This document shows positions 59,345-64,000 of a stretch of 64,000 nt of DNA, one piece after another. This DNA comes from Trebonia sp036501515 (lineage in GTDB: Bacteria > Actinomycetota > Actinomycetes > Streptosporangiales > Streptosporangiaceae): NCBI GenBank assembly GCA_036501515.1, contig DASYAD010000340.1:1-64000 (forward strand), given 5' to 3'. The number at the start of each line of letters is the position of its first letter. The first letter of the stretch is position 1. The position numbers were made by a program, and so were the translations under genes. Under the pieces are notes generated by a model. It was not told the DNA's origin. It worked only from the letters and a program-made list of their open reading frames with translations, and did no database searches.

Positions 59345-60561
59345 TGACCGGCCAGGACTGCCTGATCGTACGGTTCTGCCCCGCGGGCCGCGAGGGCCGC
59401 GAGTACCCGGATGCCGGTCCCGATCGCCCGCTCGTCGATGTCAAAGGTCGGCTGGTGCAGGTCACCTGCCGTCTCCGTGCCCGGTCCGCGGGTGCCGAGC
59501 CGTGCCATCGCGCCGGGCACGCTGTGCAGGTACCAGGCGAAGTCCTCGCCGCCGAGGCTCTGCGGCGTGTCCGTCACCGCGGCGGGACCGAGCACCGCGG
59601 CGACCGCGCTGGCGATCATGGCGGCACTGGCGGGCTCGTTCACGGTCGGCGGCACGGCGCTGAGGTACTCCACCTTCGCCGTCACGCCGTACTGGACGGC
59701 CACCGACTGCACCAGGTCCTCGATGAGGACCATGCCGGAGCGCCACACATCGGTGTCGAGGCAGCGCACGGTACCCTCGACCACGCCCTCGTCAGGGATG
59801 GCGTTAGCCGCGGAGCCCGAGTTGACGTGACCCCACACCAGGCTCAGGCCGGCCCGGGGGTCGACCCGGCGGGCCAGGGCGGACGGAAGCTCGGTCACGA
59901 TCTTGCCGAGGGCGTAGACCATGTCCGCGGTCAGGTGCGGGCGGGCGGTGTGGCCGCCTGGTCCGGCCAGCGTGACCTTGACCTTGTCGCAAGCCGAGGT
60001 GATCGCGCCGGCCCGCACACCGACCAGGCCCACATCAAGCCGCGGGTCGCAGTGCAGGGCGAAGATCCGGCCGACGGAGTCGAGCGCGCCCGCGGCGATG
60101 ACGTCCTTGGCCCCGTTGGCGACCTCTTCTGCGGGCTGGAAGATCACCCGGACCCCGCCTGGCAGCAGCCCGGCGGCTTCCCGTTCGGCCAGGAACTCGG
60201 CCGCCCCGGCCAGCATGGCCGTGTGCACGTCGTGCCCGCAGGCGTGGCAGAGTCCGGCCGCGGTGGACCGGTAGGGCACGTCCTTCTCGTCGTCCATCGG
60301 GAGCGCGTCCAGGTCGGCTCGCAGCGCGACCCGCGGCCCGGCTGGACCGATGTCCGCGTACAGTCCCGTCGTCTCAGGCAGCCGTACCGGGCGCAGTCCA
60401 ACCGCCGACAGCCGCTCCGCGACCAGGCGCGTCGTCCGCTGCTCGGCGTGGCCAAGTTCCGGGTGCGAGTGCAGGTCGCGGCGGAACTCGACTAGCTCCG
60501 TCTCATGCCGGGCCAGGAACTCGTCCAGGGCCTCGGTGAGGTCATCCCCCATACTCACCAT
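59341..60561 (-). CDS. M20-family amidohydrolase
   Basis: 406 residues of the AmhX/hippurate hydrolase group. RRDLHSHPELGHAEQRTTR at the start, CHACGHDVHTAML for zinc, FQPAEEVANGAKDVI for the catalytic Glu, and the dimerisation domain with GGHTARPH. It hydrolyses N-acyl or amide bonds of amino acid derivatives. It overlaps the upstream ligase gene by 20 bases; the start may be ATG 60561 or ATG 60552. Confidence 0.92.
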   Translation of the reverse strand: MVSMGDDLTEALDEFLARHETELVEFRRDLHSHPELGHAEQRTTRLVAERLSAVGLRPVRLPETTGLYADIGPAGPRVALRADLDALPMDDEKDVPYRSTAAGLCHACGHDVHTAMLAGAAEFLAEREAAGLLPGGVRVIFQPAEEVANGAKDVIAAGALDSVGRIFALHCDPRLDVGLVGVRAGAITSACDKVKVTLAGPGGHTARPHLTADMVYALGKIVTELPSALARRVDPRAGLSLVWGHVNSGSAANAIPDEGVVEGTVRCLDTDVWRSGMVLIEDLVQSVAVQYGVTAKVEYLSAVPPTVNEPASAAMIASAVAAVLGPAAVTDTPQSLGGEDFAWYLHSVPGAMARLGTRGPGTETAGDLHQPTFDIDERAIGTGIRVLAALAARGAEPYDQAVLAGQ

Positions 60562-61705
60562 CCCCGCGGAGGAGGAATTTGTCCTCCGCGAACTCGGTCA
60601 CGAGCGCGTCAACCACGCTGGTCAGGTCGCCGTCACCGCTGTACACCGCACGCTGCCGCTCGTAGGAAGCTCCGTACTCAAGCACCTCAGATGCCACAGC
60701 GAGCTCTTCTGCACAGCCGAGCCGCCATGCTACCGGCTCGAGCTCCCGGACAAGCTCATAAATCTCATCGCGCAGCGGGGCGGTAGCCCCTGCCTCACTG
60801 GTAACGATCGCCGCGTCAAGTCCGTGCCGTGTCGCGCGCCACTTATTGTCCGCCACTACCCACGGCGAACGGCACGGCAGCCGGTAGCCCCGGTCAAGCT
60901 GGCTGTCGAACAGGTGCACCAGGCACTGCACCATCGCGGCGATCATGCCGACCTCGCGCAGCGTGGGCACCGCGTCCGCGACCCGGACCTCGATCGTGCC
61001 GAAGTCCGGGTGCGGGCGGACGTCCCACCACACCTCTTTGATCGTGCGGATCGTGCCCGACCGCAGCTGGCTCGCCATGTAATCCTCGAAGGCCTTCCAG
61101 TCGGGCAGGCCGAGCGGCGGTCCCGCGTGCGGCAGCGACCCGAAGACGATCGACCGGATCGAGGCGAGCCCGGTGTCTTCGCCGCACCAGTACGGACTTG
61201 ACGCTGACAACCCGAGCAGGTGCGGCAGGTAGACGGCGATCGCGTTCACCACCGGCATCGCCCGGTGCTCGTCCCGCAGCCCGACGTGCACGTGCACGGC
61301 CATGGTCTGCAGCCGCCTGGACGGCCACTGCAGCTCCTGGACCAGCTCGGCATACCGCTGGCTGGGCGCCATCTTCCCGTCCCGCCAGTGGCTGAGCGCA
61401 TGCGTGCCTGAACTGGCAAGAGCGATACCGTGCGGCTCCGCCACCCGCTGCAGGTCTTTAAGCGACAACGCCAAGTCCGCCTTAGCCTCGGCCACCGTGC
61501 CGCAGATGCCCGTCACCACCTCAACCGTGGACTGCATCAGCTCATGGCGCATCTTCGGGTGCTCGCCGCTCTCAAGCAGACCAGGCAGCGCGGCCAGCAC
61601 CGCCGCCGCGTCCTGCCTGAGCATCCGGGTCTGCGCGTCGACGAGCTGCACCTCCCATTCGACGCCTAGAGTCGGGCCGGCTGAGGGGTTCCACTCGATC
61701 GACAT
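60542..61705 (-). CDS. Carboxylate-amine ligase of the GCS2/YbdK family
   Basis: 387 residues. LGVEWEVQLVD, HELMQSTVEVVTGIC, MAVHVHVGL and DVRPHPDFGTIEVRV are conserved glutamate-cysteine ligase type 2 segments. Enzymes of this family join glutamate to cysteine or to other amines, as in EgtA or YbdK. The ATG at 61705 has GGAGG six bases upstream. The overlapping M20 amidohydrolase suggests that they act on the same gamma-glutamyl-type metabolite, which is inference. Confidence 0.88.
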   Translation of the reverse strand: MSIEWNPSAGPTLGVEWEVQLVDAQTRMLRQDAAAVLAALPGLLESGEHPKMRHELMQSTVEVVTGICGTVAEAKADLALSLKDLQRVAEPHGIALASSGTHALSHWRDGKMAPSQRYAELVQELQWPSRRLQTMAVHVHVGLRDEHRAMPVVNAIAVYLPHLLGLSASSPYWCGEDTGLASIRSIVFGSLPHAGPPLGLPDWKAFEDYMASQLRSGTIRTIKEVWWDVRPHPDFGTIEVRVADAVPTLREVGMIAAMVQCLVHLFDSQLDRGYRLPCRSPWVVADNKWRATRHGLDAAIVTSEAGATAPLRDEIYELVRELEPVAWRLGCAEELAVASEVLEYGASYERQRAVYSGDGDLTSVVDALVTEFAEDKFLLRGDGEYGG

Positions 61706-61867
61706 GTCAGGCCTCCAGGGGTCAGGGGAGACCGCAGGCGGAATTGCGCCATACGGGTGCCTCTCTAGCGTTTCCACCCTTGGAATATTGAATCGTCCCG
61801 CGATAGCGCAGTTTGACCCGTGAAGTCCTGTTGCGGTTGTAAACCCCTTCCGGCGGGCACCGCCGGT

Positions 61868-61904
61868 AACGGGAACGGCGTGGCCAGTGCCAGCCGCCCC
61901 CGTT
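61868..61904 (-). terminator. Probable terminator after trpS
   Basis: AACGGGGGCGGC and GCCGTTCCCGTT on the minus strand form a 12-base stem with two mismatched pairs, 14 bases after the trpS stop. Confidence 0.5.
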
Positions 61905-61917
61905 CTGGATGCTGGAC

Positions 61918-62928
61918 TTAACTCCCGAGCGCGGGGAAGCCGCAGCGGTCGCGAACCTGCGTCATCGTCTCTCCGGCGATCGCCCGCGCGCGGCGGGCAC
62001 CGGCGTTGAGCAGCGCGTCAAGGCCGTCCGGGTCCGCCAGGTACTTGGCGGTGCGCTCGCGGACCGGGGCGAAGGTGTCGGCCACCAGGTTGCCGAGGTC
62101 CTTCTTGAAACCGCCGTAACCGCCGTCGCCGTAGCGGGCGGCGATGTCGTCGATCTTGTCGCCTGACAGGGCCGCGTAGATCCGCAGCAGGTTCGTCACA
62201 CCCGGCTTGGCCTCGTCGTCCACCCTGACGACCGACTCGGCGTCGGTGACCGCGCGGTTGATCTTCTTCCGTATCGCGGCGGGCTCGTCGAGCAGGTCGA
62301 TGATGCCCTGCGGCGAGGACGACGACTTGGACATCTTGCTGGCCGGGTCCTGCAGGTCGGTGATCTTGCCGACAGCGGGCAGGATGTACGGGGCGGGCAC
62401 GGTAAACGTCTCGCCGAAGCGGTGATTGAACCGCTGCGCGAGATTACGCGACAGCTCCAGGTGCTGGCGCTGGTCCTCACCGACAGGAACCTCGTCCGCC
62501 TGGTACAGCAGGATGTCGGCCGCCTGCAGGACCGGGTAGGTGAACAGGCCGACGCTGGCCGACTCGGCCCCGCCCTTGGCCGACTTGTCCTTGAACTGGG
62601 TCATCCGGTTGGCCTCGCCGAAGCCGGTGATGCAGCCGAGCACCCAGCTGAGCTCGGCGTGCTCGGGCACCTGGCTCTGCACGAACAGGACCGACCGCTC
62701 CGGGTCGATTCCGGCCGCGAAGAGCTGGGCGGCCGCCACCTTCGTGCGCCGCCGCAGCGTCTCCGGGTCGTAGGGGACCGTGATCGCGTGCAGGTCCACC
62801 ACGCAGTAGATGGGGTTCTCCCTGGTCTCCTGCAGGTCCACCCACTGCTTGACCGCACCCAGGTAGTTGCCCAGGTGAAAGGAGTCAGCGGTCGGCTGGA
62901 TTCCGGAGAAGACGCGCGGGGTGCCCAT
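61918..62928 (-). CDS. trpS: Tryptophanyl-tRNA synthetase
   Basis: 336 residues, class I. The HIGH-equivalent is PTADSFHLGNYLGA and the KMSKS loop PASKMSKSSSSPQG. VFSGIQPT marks the N-terminus and EVPVGEDQRQHLELSRN the tryptophan-binding region. It attaches tryptophan to its tRNA. Only one trpS is in the window. It is 28 bases downstream of guaB3. Confidence 0.96.
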   Translation of the reverse strand: MGTPRVFSGIQPTADSFHLGNYLGAVKQWVDLQETRENPIYCVVDLHAITVPYDPETLRRRTKVAAAQLFAAGIDPERSVLFVQSQVPEHAELSWVLGCITGFGEANRMTQFKDKSAKGGAESASVGLFTYPVLQAADILLYQADEVPVGEDQRQHLELSRNLAQRFNHRFGETFTVPAPYILPAVGKITDLQDPASKMSKSSSSPQGIIDLLDEPAAIRKKINRAVTDAESVVRVDDEAKPGVTNLLRIYAALSGDKIDDIAARYGDGGYGGFKKDLGNLVADTFAPVRERTAKYLADPDGLDALLNAGARRARAIAGETMTQVRDRCGFPALGS

Positions 62929-62956
62929 GGCGAAGAATTCTAACGGCCCCGCACCG

Positions 62957-64000
62957 CTACCTTGAGCGCTGCGAGGGCGGGGTGACGACGACCTCGACCC
63001 GCTGGAACTCCTTCAGCTCGGTGTAGCCGGCCGTCGCCATCGTGCGCTTGAGCGCGCCCATCAGGTTCATCGAGCCGTCAGGAACCGTCGACGGGCCGAA
63101 CAGCATCTGCTCGAGCGTGCCGACGGCGTTGACCTTGACCCGGGCGCCGCGCGGCAGCTCGGGGTGGTTGGCTTCGCTGCCCCAGTGGTAGCCGCGGCCG
63201 GGCGCCTCGGTGGTGCGGGCGAACGGCGAGCCGACCATCACCGCGTCCGCGCCAAGCGCGAGAGCCTTGGCGATGTCACCGCTTCGGGTCATCGAGCCGT
63301 CCGCGATCACGTGCACGTACCGGCCGCCCGACTCGTCCAGGTACTCCCGCCTGGCCGCCGCGACGTCCGCGATCGCGGTCGCCATCGGCACCGCCACGCC
63401 GAGCACGGCCGCGGTCGTGTGCCCGCTGCCGCCGCCGAAGCCGACGAGCACGCCCGCCGCGCCGGTGCGCATGAGGTGCAGGGCCGCCGTGTAGGTGGCG
63501 CAGCCGCCGACGATGACCGGGATGTCGAGCTCGTAGATGAACTGCTTGAGGTTGAGCGGCTCGGCCCGGCCTGAGACGTGCTCGGCGCTGACCGTGGTGC
63601 CGCGGATCACGAAGATGTCCGCCCCCGCGTCGAGCACGGCCTTGTAGTACCGGGCGGTGCGCTGCGGTGACAGGGCGGCGGCGGTGACCACGCCGGCCCG
63701 GGAGATCTCCTCGATGCGGCGGCCGATCAGCTCTTCCTTGATCGGCTCGCCGTAGATCTCCTGCAGCCGCCTGGTGGCCGCCTCTTCGCCGAGCTCGGTC
63801 ACCTCGGCCAGGATCGGCTCCGGGTCCTCGAACCTGGTCCACAGGCCCTCGAGGTCGAGAACGCCGAGCCCGCCCATCTGGCCGATCGCGACCGCTGTCG
63901 CGGGCGAGACCACGCTGTCCATCGGGCAGGCGATCAGCGGTACCTGGAACCGGTAAGCGTCGATCTGCCAGGCGATGCTCACCTCTTCCGGGTCGCGCGT
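62957..64000 (-). CDS. guaB3: GuaB3-family IMP dehydrogenase-related protein, 5' end beyond the window
   Basis: 348 codons visible, reading in frame to the right edge (TRDPEEVSIAWQIDAYRF...); the usual 25 or so N-terminal residues lie outside. ACPMDSVVSPATAVAIG, VLVGFGGGSGHTTAAVLG, HVIADGSMTRSGDIAKAL and SPFARTTEAPGRG identify the actinobacterial GuaB3 group. The catalytic cysteine loop of true IMP dehydrogenases is replaced by GGGSGHTT, and there is no CBS domain. Related enzymes may act as GMP reductases; the role here is not proven. Confidence 0.92.
   Translation of the reverse strand, partial: TRDPEEVSIAWQIDAYRFQVPLIACPMDSVVSPATAVAIGQMGGLGVLDLEGLWTRFEDPEPILAEVTELGEEAATRRLQEIYGEPIKEELIGRRIEEISRAGVVTAAALSPQRTARYYKAVLDAGADIFVIRGTTVSAEHVSGRAEPLNLKQFIYELDIPVIVGGCATYTAALHLMRTGAAGVLVGFGGGSGHTTAAVLGVAVPMATAIADVAAARREYLDESGGRYVHVIADGSMTRSGDIAKALALGADAVMVGSPFARTTEAPGRGYHWGSEANHPELPRGARVKVNAVGTLEQMLFGPSTVPDGSMNLMGALKRTMATAGYTELKEFQRVEVVVTPPSQRSR

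Overview
The window is high-GC actinobacterial chromosome. The gene set points to a filamentous actinomycete, probably in or near the Streptosporangiales/Streptomycetales, but the species cannot be named from sequence alone. Supporting markers are AdnAB, MoeZ, Ku, the DUF3107, DUF3117 and DUF5313 families, a SigE-RseA-RseB-TatB block, GuaB3, an EfeO/EfeB pair and class I KARI. Much of the order resembles the Rv3196-Rv3213 and Rv1220c-Rv1229c neighbourhoods of Mycobacterium tuberculosis.

Layout. 1-3830: two tandem large serine recombinases lie between pieces of a thiamine-binding (MTH1187/YkoF-type) protein gene. Two 5' halves sit on the minus strand at the left (one decayed), and the matching 3' half sits on the plus strand at the right. 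3840-12525: a repair block with adnB, an MBL hydrolase, adnA and an alkyltransferase-like protein. 12568-15614: a membrane-anchored subtilisin-like protease coupled to a repeat-rich membrane protein. 15696-22938: hydrolases, a truncated methyltransferase, manA, moeZ and ku. 23084-26917: a small acidic protein, TetR, DUF3107, a DEAD-box helicase and a hydrolase. 26933-30698: a RecB-type nuclease, an MBL protein, MarC, a PHP phosphoesterase and a zinc-ribbon protein. 30917-35522: efeO-efeB behind a DtxR/IdeR-like box, then a secreted phospholipase C-type phosphoesterase. 35606-40646: mrp convergent with tatB, the rseB-rseA-sigE operon with an ECF promoter, an O-methyltransferase and a DUF3117 protein.

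40647-42400 holds the tmRNA gene, a truncated AT-richer HNH endonuclease gene and a large non-coding stretch. 42409-48700 holds branched-chain amino acid genes in the order ilvB-ilvN-ilvC-leuB-ilvE, preceded by a leader peptide and attenuator. 48797-54752: a GGDEF-EAL protein, a 2-hydroxyacid dehydrogenase, a biotin-carboxylase remnant, a DUF5313 protein and an LpdA-type flavoprotein. 54883-64000: two secreted proteins of unknown function, a gamma-glutamylcyclotransferase-like protein, a repeat-bearing membrane protein, an M20 amidohydrolase, a GCS2-type ligase, trpS and the 3' part of guaB3.

The observations most worth following are the split thiamine-binding gene with its serine recombinases (a possible invertible or integrative module), an OrfA-like DNA-binding domain fused to one recombinase, a GC-rich palindromic repeat family found in an intergenic gap and inside two reading frames, and an extended palindrome at the tmRNA 3' end beside an HNH gene fragment.
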